From Acidobacteriota bacterium (GTDB lineage Bacteria; Acidobacteriota; Holophagae; Holophagales; Holophagaceae), in contig JACPUT010000009.1 of the NCBI GenBank assembly GCA_016192145.1, positions 62,001-126,000 of the forward strand: DNA of 64,000 bases. Direction: 5' to 3'. The notes under the pieces are model-generated. The model was given only the letters and a program-made list of their open reading frames with translations, made no database searches and was not told the origin of the DNA. Below, in pieces: positions 29,555 to 38,416 of this stretch. Made by a program: the position numbers and the translations under genes. Each line of letters begins with the position of its first letter. The first letter of the stretch is position 1.

Positions 29555-30961
29555 TTATTTTCCGAACCGGTCTGCGGGAAAGCGGGCCTCCATGCGCTCC
29601 TGCCGCTCCCGCATGGCCACCAGGAGGCCCTTGTAGGCGGGGCGTTCCTGGAGGCGGAGGAGGAAGGGGGCCCGCTCGTACCAGTCCGTGCAGGCGAAGC
29701 CCTGGCCGAAGGCCCGCTGGGCGAGGTCGAAGGCCTCGGCATCCCGGCCCAGGTAGCCGTAGGCCTCGGCCAACTTGAAGGTGAACTCGCCATCGGGGAC
29801 GAGGGTGCGGACCCGATCCTCGTCAATGGCGCGGAGCTTCTCGAGGGCCTGCTCCCGGCGCCCCTGGAGGGCATCGTGGTAGACCTCGGCGAGGCGCTGG
29901 AAGATCTTCAGCCCGGTCGACATGCGAACGGCGTTTCCGAAGGCATCCTCGGCCCCGGGTTGGTTCCGGAGGAGGCGGATGTAGCCGAGGTAGAAGGCCT
30001 GCACGGGCTCCTTGGCCGGCGTGGCCTCGAGGCCCCGCTGGAACTCGGGCCAGCGCCCCTGGTAGAGCAGGGTGTTCTCCACGAGGAAGTAGTCCTGGCC
30101 CACGGTGCCTCCCAGCTCGTTCCGGCGCCGGGCGGCCCGGATGGCGCCCTCCAGGAGCCCCGAGGTGCGCGCCGCATAGGCTGCCGAATCGTGGAGGGAG
30201 GCGACCTTGGGAAGGTCCTTCAGGGCCCGGAAGGTGAGATCCAGGGCTCCCTTCTGATCCCCCACGTCGGTCCGGAATCGCGCGTAGAGGTTTACGAGCC
30301 GGGGATAGGAGGGTAGGAGGCGCAGGGCCTCGGAGAAGGCGCGGTCGCAGGAGGCGTGCGCTTCCACGTCGGCATCGGCCGAGGCCACGAGCAGGCGGAA
30401 CTTGAGGTGGCTCCGCGCCAGGCCGACGCTGGCGGAGGCATCTTCGGCCAGCAGCTTGTCCGCCTCCCGCACCGCCGTCAGCATCTCCCGCTCCTGAAGC
30501 AGGTAGGGGCCCGAGAGGAGGCGCATGAGGGGCCAGAAGGAGGCCTCATGCCGGACATCCAGCGGATCGTCGCGCCGGACCCCGAGGAGGCCCACCAGGG
30601 CTTCGTGCACCGCGGCCTCGGGGTGCCCGGAGCGGGACTCCACCGCGCGCTCGCCCCGGAGCGTCCGGAGGGTGCCGACCAGGCTCAGCTCATCCCCCCG
30701 GCGCTCGGCCCGGAGGCGGAGGCAGGGGAACTCGTCCTTCGGATCCTGGGTGGTCTCGATGACGGTGAGCCCCCCGAAGGCTTCCAGGTGATCCGAGAGG
30801 TGCAACTTCAAGCCCCGGAGCTCGGCTTCGGTCAAGCCGCCGCCTTCCAGGATGAGGGCGGTCCGCGCCGGGTGGATCCGCTCCCGGTGGCGCACCACCA
30901 GGGGCCAGGCCACCACCCCTGCCACGGCCGCCCCCAAGAGAATCCAGCCCAGGGATTTCAT
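29555..30961 (-). CDS. TPR-like repeat protein, membrane anchored
   Basis: N-terminal TM and helical repeats; paralogous to next ORF. Confidence 0.65.
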   Translation of the reverse strand: MKSLGWILLGAAVAGVVAWPLVVRHRERIHPARTALILEGGGLTEAELRGLKLHLSDHLEAFGGLTVIETTQDPKDEFPCLRLRAERRGDELSLVGTLRTLRGERAVESRSGHPEAAVHEALVGLLGVRRDDPLDVRHEASFWPLMRLLSGPYLLQEREMLTAVREADKLLAEDASASVGLARSHLKFRLLVASADADVEAHASCDRAFSEALRLLPSYPRLVNLYARFRTDVGDQKGALDLTFRALKDLPKVASLHDSAAYAARTSGLLEGAIRAARRRNELGGTVGQDYFLVENTLLYQGRWPEFQRGLEATPAKEPVQAFYLGYIRLLRNQPGAEDAFGNAVRMSTGLKIFQRLAEVYHDALQGRREQALEKLRAIDEDRVRTLVPDGEFTFKLAEAYGYLGRDAEAFDLAQRAFGQGFACTDWYERAPFLLRLQERPAYKGLLVAMRERQERMEARFPADRFGK

Positions 30962-32457
30962 GACGGGAAGTCTGACACGGGAAACTGGCCTTCAAGTCGG
31001 ACCTGCCGCTCCCGGAGGGTCTGGAGCAGGGCCTCCCACCGGGGAGATCCCTTCATGGGAGCCATGAGGGGGCTCTCCTCATACCAACGGGTGCAGGCGA
31101 ATCCCTGGGCCAGGGCCCGGCCGGCGAGGTCGAAGGCCCCTTCCCGATCCCCCAGGAGCGCATAGGCCTCCGCGAGGTTGAACGTGAACTCCCCATCCGC
31201 CCCCCGGAGGCCCTCCAGCTCCCGATCCAGCTCGTTCAGGCGCTTCAGGGCCTGCCGGGCATCGCCTTCCAGGCTGAGGCGGAAGACCTCTCCGAGCTTC
31301 AGGTACCGGGGATAGGCGCGGCCTTCGCCGCGAAGGCGGCGGAAGTGGGCGAGGGCCTGATCCCGGCGCCCCCTCAGGAGCTCCAGGTAACCTCGATGAA
31401 AGAGGATCACGGCCTCGTAGGGCTCGCCGGGCTTGGGCCAGAGGCTCGCCTCAAACTCATCCCACCGCCCCAAATAGAGCAGGCCGATCTGGAGGCGGGC
31501 CGGGTACCTCGAATCCAGGAGGATGTCCCGGGAGCCGGTGGACCCCGCTTCCACCAGCTTGAGCAGCCCCGCGTTCCGCCCCACATAGGCCAGCGTCTGG
31601 TAGCTGGGCTGGGTGTGGGGATGGGCCCGGCTGAGTCGCCTGGCCAGGATCAGCGCCTCCTTCATCCGGCCCGTGTCCGCCAGGAGGCGGGCGAGGAGGT
31701 GGCTGGCGCGGGGATGATCCGGCGCCCGTCGGAGGGCCTCCTCATAGGCCTGCCGGGCCCGGTCCAGGGCTTCAAAGGAGGGAAGGATGCGCTCCACCGC
31801 GCGGAAGGCCTCGATCTGCCCCCGGAGGATGGCCGGCGTGGCGCAGCCAGGGGCCCTCGCCTCGCTCTCAACCACCCGGGCGAGGGCCTCGTCGCCGCGC
31901 GCCGATTCCCCGAACACCGCCATGGCTTCGAGCAGCGGCCAGAATGCCTCGGGGCTCCGGGGCACGAGGATGCCCAGGCGATCCCCTTTCAGGGCCACGG
32001 AGGATACGCGGGACAGCAACTCCCCCACCGCCTGGGCGGGCGGGGCCGGGGTGGATCTCGCCAGCTCCGGGGAGGCGGGCAGTTCCGCGAGGGGCCCCGT
32101 CCAGGCCCGGAGCTCCAGGTCGGTCCCCCTCCTGGAGCCGGTGAAGGCCAGCACCCACCCTTCCCGCCCCGGCATGCGATCTCCGGGCGCCGGGAGCGTG
32201 GGCGTTTGAGTCACGGCGATACCGCCATTCGCCTCCAGCACGTCCTTCACGAGGAGGGCGAGCGCCTGTAGCTGGCCCGGCTCCAGGGCTCCGGCCTCCG
32301 TCCCGGGGAGCACCACCATCAGCACCCGGCGCGGGGCCTGGTGCCTGGGATCCGCACGCCGGGCGGCCCAGGCCAGGAGGAGGGCGATGAGGAGGGCCGG
32401 GAGGGCCAGGAACCACCCGGGGTTCCGGTACGCAGGGGTGGATCGGAGGGACGGCAT
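30958..32457 (-). CDS. TPR-like repeat protein, membrane anchored (paralog)
   Basis: N-terminal TM; shares GEFTF(N/K)LAEAY...GFACTxWYExxP with downstream paralog; ATGA overlap. Confidence 0.65.
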   Translation of the reverse strand: MPSLRSTPAYRNPGWFLALPALLIALLLAWAARRADPRHQAPRRVLMVVLPGTEAGALEPGQLQALALLVKDVLEANGGIAVTQTPTLPAPGDRMPGREGWVLAFTGSRRGTDLELRAWTGPLAELPASPELARSTPAPPAQAVGELLSRVSSVALKGDRLGILVPRSPEAFWPLLEAMAVFGESARGDEALARVVESEARAPGCATPAILRGQIEAFRAVERILPSFEALDRARQAYEEALRRAPDHPRASHLLARLLADTGRMKEALILARRLSRAHPHTQPSYQTLAYVGRNAGLLKLVEAGSTGSRDILLDSRYPARLQIGLLYLGRWDEFEASLWPKPGEPYEAVILFHRGYLELLRGRRDQALAHFRRLRGEGRAYPRYLKLGEVFRLSLEGDARQALKRLNELDRELEGLRGADGEFTFNLAEAYALLGDREGAFDLAGRALAQGFACTRWYEESPLMAPMKGSPRWEALLQTLRERQVRLEGQFPVSDFPS

Positions 32458-32534
32458 GCCCCTCCATCATCGGTGGGACTCCAGCCCGTGGCCAGGGGAG
32501 AGCACCTGGCGGGGCAGGGTGCGATAGTTGAGGG

Positions 32535-33698
32535 ATGCGCCGCTGGCTGATCCTCCCCCTGCTCCTCGCGCCCGGGCTCCGGGCCCAGGGCAAGCCCTCC
32601 GAAGCCGAGGTCATCGCCCAGAGCCGGAAGGCCGCCAAACCCAGGGCCATCGCACCCCGGGGCGCGTTGTTCCCCGCGGAGCAGAACCTCGTGAAGCTGT
32701 TCAAGACCTCCAAGGGCTCCGTCGTCCACGTGAACGCCCTGGTGGAGAACGTCGATCGCTACACGGGCCAGACGGGGCTCGTGCCCGCGGGCCTGGGCAC
32801 CGGTTTCGTGTGGGACGACCAGGGGCACGTGGTCACGAACAACCACGTGGTCACCGTGCGGCTCGATCAGGATCGGGAAGCGCCCATCGCCATCACCGCC
32901 GACGAGGTGCGGGTGAGCCTCGCCGACGGGAAGACCTACAAGGCCCGCATCATCGGCCGCAGCCTGGCCCACGACATCGCCGTGCTCCAGGTCTTCGCCC
33001 CCCTCGATCAGCTGCGGCCCCTTCCCGTGGGGCGCTCAGCGGATCTGCAGGTGGGCCAAAGCGTATTCGCCATCGGCAACCCCTTCGGCTTGGACCACAG
33101 CCTCACCACCGGCATCGTCTCCGCGCTGGACCGCACCATCGGCACCGACTTCGGCAGCGCGATTAAGGGGGCCATCCAGACCGACGCGGCCATCAATCCC
33201 GGCAACAGCGGCGGGCCCCTGCTCGACAGCGCGGGGCGCCTCGTGGGCATGAACACCGCGATCACCAGCACCAGCGGCAGCTCCGCCGGCATCGGCTTCG
33301 CCATCCCCGTGGACACCCTCAACCGCATCGTCCCCATGCTCATCCGCAAGGGGGCCGAGGAGCTGCCCCTGCTCGGCTTCCAGACCTTCTCCAGCGATCG
33401 CACCCGCAGCTTCGGCATCCCGAAGGGCGTCCTCGTGGACGCCGTGGAGCGGGATGGCCCCGCCCACAAGGCCGGCCTGCGGGGAACCCTCCGCAACGCC
33501 TTCAATCAGCCCGTGGTGTTGGGCGATGTGATCGTCGCCTACAACGGCCAGCCCGTGGACACGGAAGTGGAACTGGCCGATCTCCTCGCCTTCCATCCCC
33601 AGGGCCAGCCCGTGGTGCTGGATATCCTCCGCGACCGCCAGCCCCTGAAGATCTCCATCACACCCGGCAGCCGCACGGCGCCCAAGCAGGTGATCTGA
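32535..33698 (+). CDS. HtrA/Deg-family trypsin-like serine protease with PDZ
   Basis: GLGTGFVWDDQGHVVTNNHVV, AHDIAVLQV, NPGNSGGPLLDSAGRLVGMNTAI. Confidence 0.93.
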   Translation: MRRWLILPLLLAPGLRAQGKPSEAEVIAQSRKAAKPRAIAPRGALFPAEQNLVKLFKTSKGSVVHVNALVENVDRYTGQTGLVPAGLGTGFVWDDQGHVVTNNHVVTVRLDQDREAPIAITADEVRVSLADGKTYKARIIGRSLAHDIAVLQVFAPLDQLRPLPVGRSADLQVGQSVFAIGNPFGLDHSLTTGIVSALDRTIGTDFGSAIKGAIQTDAAINPGNSGGPLLDSAGRLVGMNTAITSTSGSSAGIGFAIPVDTLNRIVPMLIRKGAEELPLLGFQTFSSDRTRSFGIPKGVLVDAVERDGPAHKAGLRGTLRNAFNQPVVLGDVIVAYNGQPVDTEVELADLLAFHPQGQPVVLDILRDRQPLKISITPGSRTAPKQVI

Positions 33699-33712
33699 GC
33701 CGGATCGTGCGA

Positions 33713-33837
33713 TGGGCTCTGGGCTATCGGCTCTAGGCTCTAGGCTCTAGCTGGGCACGGCAATTCCGGTCGATTCACCATTGAACGGACGGAAGGCCGG
33801 AATCGGCAAGAGCCTAGAGCCGATAGCCCAAAGCCCA
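33713..33837. repeat. dispersed hairpin repeat, copy A
   Basis: Arms 33713-33741 and 33809-33837 complementary at 28/29 positions. Confidence 0.85.
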
Positions 33838-33874
33838 CTCCATGCAAACCCAACTGCATGATTCGGGCTGAGCC

Positions 33875-34285
33875 CTACCGGAGGCCCACCAGCTCCACCT
33901 CGAAGCAGAGGGTGGCGTTCGGGGGGATCGCCCCATCGGGCGTGCCCGCGCTCCCGTAGGCCAGGGCGGCGGGGACGAGGAGCCGACGCCTGCCCCCCAC
34001 CTTCATGGTGCCGATGCCCTCGTCCCAACCCGGGATCACCTGGCCTTTGCCGATCCTGAACTCGAGTGGATCCCCCCCTTGGGAGGTGTCGAACACGAGC
34101 CCCTTGCGCCCCCGCTCCCAGAGCCAGCCGGTGTAGTGCACGACGCACCGCTGCCCCTGGGCGGGCGTGGCGCCCGTGCCCACCTTGAGGTCGGTGTAGC
34201 GCAGGCCGGTGGCGGTGGTCGTGAGGTCTGCGGAAGGCTGGGACAGCAGCAGGGCCGCCACCAGGAGGGCGGGAGTCGCCATCAT
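33875..34285 (-). CDS. FKBP-type peptidyl-prolyl cis-trans isomerase
   Basis: VHYTGWLWERGRKGLVFDTS...GQVIPGWDEGIGTMKVGGRRRLLVPAALAYG. Confidence 0.93.
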   Translation of the reverse strand: MMATPALLVAALLLSQPSADLTTTATGLRYTDLKVGTGATPAQGQRCVVHYTGWLWERGRKGLVFDTSQGGDPLEFRIGKGQVIPGWDEGIGTMKVGGRRRLLVPAALAYGSAGTPDGAIPPNATLCFEVELVGLR

Positions 34286-34305
34286 CACTCCAAGGAAAGG
34301 TGGCC

Positions 34306-35217
34306 TCAGTGGGCGCGGGCGGGCACCTGGATCATGGGCTGGGCCTTGCCGTCCGTGATGATCAGGTTGCCCTTGGCGCCGATCTCTTTCAGGGCCTGGA
34401 TGCGCTGCCACTCCAGGATCTGGGGGGTGAGGCTGGCGCTGACGATGCCCTGGGCCCTGGCCTGGCCCTCGGCCTCGATGCGCTTGCGCTCGGCCTCCTG
34501 CTTCTCCTTCTGGAGCACGAAGGTCATCTTCTGGGCCTCCTGATCCGCGGCGATCTTCTCGTTGATGGCCTTGGTGATCTGGTCGGGCAGCTTCACGTCG
34601 CGCAGGAGCACCTGCTCCAGCGTGATGCCCCGCTGGCCCAGGGTCTGCGAAAGGGACTTGGAGATGGAATCCGTGAAGAGCTGGCGCTTGGCGGCGTAGA
34701 GATCCGTGGCGATCTGGTTGGCGGCGGAATCGCGGATGGCGCTGCGGATGGCGCCGCGGATGAGGCGCTCCTCCACGTCCTCGCCCAGGGTGAGGTAGAT
34801 CTCGGGCAGGCGCTCCTGCTGCAGGCTGTAGAGCACGGAGACATCGAGCTTCACGGTGAGCCCGTCCGCCGTGATGACGGCGATGCTGTCGTCCCCCCGG
34901 CGCATGCCTTCATCGGCCACGGTGCTCATGGTGTAGTTGCGGGTGCGCACCTCCATCTCCACCACCCGGCTGAGGGGGTTGATGAGGTGGAGGCCCGCGG
35001 GCAGGGCCTCCTTGCGCACGCTGCCGAAGAAGACGACGACGCCGGCCTGGCCCGGGGGCACCACCACGGCCATGGAGAAGAGGAAGATGAGCGCCCCGAG
35101 GCCCCAAGCCCCCCATTGGACGAAGTTCAACTGCTTCGAGAGGGGGAACTCCGTCTTGGCCTTGAGGCGCCAGGCGACGAGTCCCACGAGGAGGAGGAGG
35201 ATTGCCAGCAGGGCCAT
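34306..35217 (-). CDS. SPFH/prohibitin-like band 7 protein
   Basis: VVPPGQAGVVVFFGSV...LPAGLHLINPLSRVVEMEVRTRNYTM...AEGQARAQGIV. Confidence 0.88.
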   Translation of the reverse strand: MALLAILLLLVGLVAWRLKAKTEFPLSKQLNFVQWGAWGLGALIFLFSMAVVVPPGQAGVVVFFGSVRKEALPAGLHLINPLSRVVEMEVRTRNYTMSTVADEGMRRGDDSIAVITADGLTVKLDVSVLYSLQQERLPEIYLTLGEDVEERLIRGAIRSAIRDSAANQIATDLYAAKRQLFTDSISKSLSQTLGQRGITLEQVLLRDVKLPDQITKAINEKIAADQEAQKMTFVLQKEKQEAERKRIEAEGQARAQGIVSASLTPQILEWQRIQALKEIGAKGNLIITDGKAQPMIQVPARAH

Positions 35218-35264
35218 GGGGGTTCCTTGGGTGGGGGCTCAGTGTACCCCTTCCCCGTGAAGCC

Positions 35265-36332
35265 TCAGTGCCGGTGCCCCGCGTGCTCCGCTTCCGGTTC
35301 CGGCTTCATCTCCACCTTCCCCTTGGGGCCCCTCACCCGCGGATCCTTGAACAGGATGGGGATCACCAGGGGGTCGGCCACGCCGCTGAGGCGCAGGGTG
35401 AGGGGGCTCTCCGCCTTGGGAATGCCCTTGCGGAAGAGGGTGATGCGATGCTCCTGGGCCTCGCCGTGGGTCCGCCCGGCCAGCTCGTAGGCCTGGTGAT
35501 CGAACTCGATGGATTCGATCCGGAAGGGCTTCGCCCCACGCAAGGTGAGGGAGGCGTGGCGCTCCTTGAGGGAGTCGAAGGCGAGGCGCGCGGGCTCCAG
35601 CTCCACGGGCAGCTTGAGGCGCCAGCTGACGTAGAGGAGGAACTCCCGCTGGTGGGGCGAGTTGGTGGCCACCTTCAGGATCTCCAGGCCCGAGGCCTGG
35701 CCGCCCTTGAGGAGGTTGGGGCGCAGCGTCAGGCGCAGCTCGCCGGTGGCGGCCTGGGTGGACAGCTCCGCATCCAGGTAGGGCGAGGGGGTGGTGAGGA
35801 GCTTGAGTTCCAGCGGATCGCCCGTCTCACGCTTGAAGGCGAAGGCGGTCTCCACGCTCTCGTGGGGGGCCACGGCGCCCAGTTCCTTGCGGGTGGCATC
35901 CACCGTGAGGTCGGGGCGCACGGTCATGTCCGTCTTCAGGACGAAGCGGGGCTCCGCCGGATCATCCGGCTCCAGGCGGGCGGCCCGGCGCTGGTAGCCC
36001 ACGAACCCATCGGGGTTGATGGTCATGCTGATCCGCCGGCGGTCCCCCGGAGCCAGGGGCGTGGCCAGGGCCGAGGCATCCACCGTGGTGCCCACGGCGA
36101 GATCCCCCAGCTTGAAGGCGAGGGGCTTGTCGCTCTGGTTGATCACGTCATAGGTGAGGGTGCGGACCTCCCGCGGGCCCACCTCCCCCAGGTGCTGGAT
36201 GGTGTCGGGCTCCACGCGGAACCGGAACCTGCGCGGAGGCGCGGGGGCGGGCGCGGCCACGGGCGGGGCCGCCTGGGGAGGCGTCGCCACGGGGGCTTGG
36301 AGCAGGGCCAGGGAGAGGAGCAGCAGGCACAT
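35265..36332 (-). CDS. secreted DUF1573-like Ig-fold protein
   Basis: Signal peptide; HLGEVGPREVRTLTYDVINQSDKPL-type repeats. Confidence 0.55.
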   Translation of the reverse strand: MCLLLLSLALLQAPVATPPQAAPPVAAPAPAPPRRFRFRVEPDTIQHLGEVGPREVRTLTYDVINQSDKPLAFKLGDLAVGTTVDASALATPLAPGDRRRISMTINPDGFVGYQRRAARLEPDDPAEPRFVLKTDMTVRPDLTVDATRKELGAVAPHESVETAFAFKRETGDPLELKLLTTPSPYLDAELSTQAATGELRLTLRPNLLKGGQASGLEILKVATNSPHQREFLLYVSWRLKLPVELEPARLAFDSLKERHASLTLRGAKPFRIESIEFDHQAYELAGRTHGEAQEHRITLFRKGIPKAESPLTLRLSGVADPLVIPILFKDPRVRGPKGKVEMKPEPEAEHAGHRH

Positions 36333-36413
36333 GGTTCACTCGGGGGGTTGGCCCTCCAGTGTGCCTTCAACCCATCGCGGTTCCTCGTTAATTGACGTTA
36401 AGACAGGGGCCCG

Positions 36414-37079
36414 TCAGAAGGTCACGCCCACCCCGAAGGTCCACAGGCGCTCGAACTCCTGGCCATTGCCCTGGGCGTTGTAATAGGCCTGCAAATCGTT
36501 GGCGGAGCTGAGCTTCACGGGGCGGTCCTGGGTGATGGGCTGCTGGTAGGAGGCCGCCAGGTAGGGATGGATGACGGGGATGGGCAGGCGCCAGCGGGTG
36601 CCCACCCGGAGCCAGGGCCGGGCGAGGTTGCTGGTCTTCTCCACCCCGGGGCCCGTGGACTTGTAGTGCTGGAGCCGCTCCACCACGCCGATCTCGCCCC
36701 CCAGGCCCGTGAAGGGGATCCAGAGCTGGAGGTTGAGACCGAGGCCGATGCCCTGCTGGGTGAGGCGGGTGGTGCTCGTCGTCTGCACGTTCGAGCTATC
36801 CGTCTGCACCAGGACGCCCTCGGTGGCGAAGCGGCTGTACTCCACGTTCCACTCGAGGCGCGCGATGGGCCCGAAGGAGAAGAGGCGCTTGCTCACGGTG
36901 GCGATGTAGCCCTTGCCCGTATCGAAGTCCCCCTGCACCAGGGAGGAGCTGCCGCTGAGCAACGTGGAGGGCAGGTTCTGGCCCGAGGGCCGGGGCAGCT
37001 CCATGCGGAAATCCCACTGGGCGGCCAGGGGCAGGGTGAGGAACAGGGGCAGGCATCGAAGGGTGGTTCGCATGGACAC
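36414..37079 (-). CDS. outer membrane beta-barrel protein
   Basis: Signal peptide; alternating strands; C-terminal FGVGVTF. Confidence 0.65.
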   Translation of the reverse strand: MSMRTTLRCLPLFLTLPLAAQWDFRMELPRPSGQNLPSTLLSGSSSLVQGDFDTGKGYIATVSKRLFSFGPIARLEWNVEYSRFATEGVLVQTDSSNVQTTSTTRLTQQGIGLGLNLQLWIPFTGLGGEIGVVERLQHYKSTGPGVEKTSNLARPWLRVGTRWRLPIPVIHPYLAASYQQPITQDRPVKLSSANDLQAYYNAQGNGQEFERLWTFGVGVTF

Positions 37080-37112
37080 TCCACCCTCAAGCGTACTTGA
37101 GGAGCCCCGCCC

Positions 37113-37697
37113 CTACTTCTTCTTCCACTTGATCGAGCAGCCCATGGAGGCCCGGGGCTCTCCGACGATGGGCCGGCCCGCCAGCACGGCCTCCAGGGCC
37201 TCCTTCAATTCCTGGCGCTTCACATCGGCCTCCCTTCCTCCGCCATCATCCAAGCGGCCGTGGTAGGCCAGCCGCCCCGCGGCGTCGAAGAGGAAGAAGT
37301 CGGGCGTGCAGAGGGCGCCGAAGGCCTTCACCACGGTTTGGGCCTCGTCCTTCACGTAGGGGAAGGCGTAGCCCGCGGACGCGGCCCGGGCCTTCATCCC
37401 CTCCAGGGTCTCCACCCGGAGGTGGGCGCTCTCGCTCTCGTTGGCGTTGATGCCCACGAAGGCGACCCGACCCTGATACGCCTTCGCCAGCACGTTGATG
37501 CGCCCTTCCGTGGCCTTCACGTAGGGGCATTGGACGCTGAGGAAGGTGACGAGGACGGGGCCCTTGAGGGCCTTGGAATCCAGCACTTTTCCATCCACGC
37601 CCACCAGGGCGAAGGACGGCATGGCATCCCCGGGCTTGAGGGGCGGTTCTCCGGCCAAGCAGGCGGTGGCCATCAGGAGGGGAAGGAGGAGACGCAT
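37113..37697 (-). CDS. thioredoxin-like/redoxin family protein (secreted)
   Basis: VTFLSVQCPYVKATEGR...GALCTPDFFLFDAAGRLAYHGRLDD; ends SMGCSIKWKKK. Confidence 0.85.
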   Translation of the reverse strand: MRLLLPLLMATACLAGEPPLKPGDAMPSFALVGVDGKVLDSKALKGPVLVTFLSVQCPYVKATEGRINVLAKAYQGRVAFVGINANESESAHLRVETLEGMKARAASAGYAFPYVKDEAQTVVKAFGALCTPDFFLFDAAGRLAYHGRLDDGGGREADVKRQELKEALEAVLAGRPIVGEPRASMGCSIKWKKK

Positions 37698-37786
37698 GGG
37701 AGCTCCCGGAAGCGGAACCTAGCATGGACCCCTGAAGAACCGCCTACCAGTCCCACATCCCGGCATTCACCCCAGGGTGGGGCCCA

Positions 37787-38332
37787 TCAGGACTTCCACT
37801 TGATGCTGCACCCCATGCTGGGGCGCTGGTCTCCCACAGGCTCCGCGCCCTCCAACAAGGCCTCGATGGCCTGGGCGAGGTCCCGGTGCTTCACGGCCGC
37901 CGCATCCTTCCAGCTGTCATCCAGGCGCCCCCGGTAGCGCAGGCTGCGCGCGGCGTCGTAGAGGAAGAAGTCCGGCGTGCATACGGCCCCGAAGGCCCGG
38001 GCCACGGATTGATCCTCGTCGCGGAGGTAGGGAAAGGCATAGCCCTTGAGCGCGGCCCGGGTCCGCATCGCGGCGAAATCATCGTCCGGATAGGCCACGG
38101 CGTCATTGGGGTTGATGCCCACCACGGCGCAGCGGCCCGCGTAGGCCTTCGCGAGATCGTTCAGCCGATCATCGATGGCCTGCACGTAAGGGCAGTGGTT
38201 GCACATCACCGCGACGAGGAGCAGGGGCTCCCGGAAGTCCGCCCGGGCCCACGTGCGCCCATCCACACCCGGGAGGGCGAAATCGGGGCAGGGGCTTCCC
38301 AGCGGGGTCATGGTGGATTCGAGCAGGGCCAT
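37787..38332 (-). CDS. thioredoxin-like/redoxin family protein (paralog)
   Basis: VMCNHCPYVQAIDDR...GAVCTPDFFLYDAARSLRYRGRLDD; ends SMGCSIKWKS. Confidence 0.85.
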   Translation of the reverse strand: MALLESTMTPLGSPCPDFALPGVDGRTWARADFREPLLLVAVMCNHCPYVQAIDDRLNDLAKAYAGRCAVVGINPNDAVAYPDDDFAAMRTRAALKGYAFPYLRDEDQSVARAFGAVCTPDFFLYDAARSLRYRGRLDDSWKDAAAVKHRDLAQAIEALLEGAEPVGDQRPSMGCSIKWKS

Positions 38333-38416
38333 GGGGGCTCCCCTGAAAAATAAATCGGCTGTCGGTATTTTGACTTGATCGGGACGAGGGATCCCCTAGT
38401 CTTTTCCCAAGCACCC

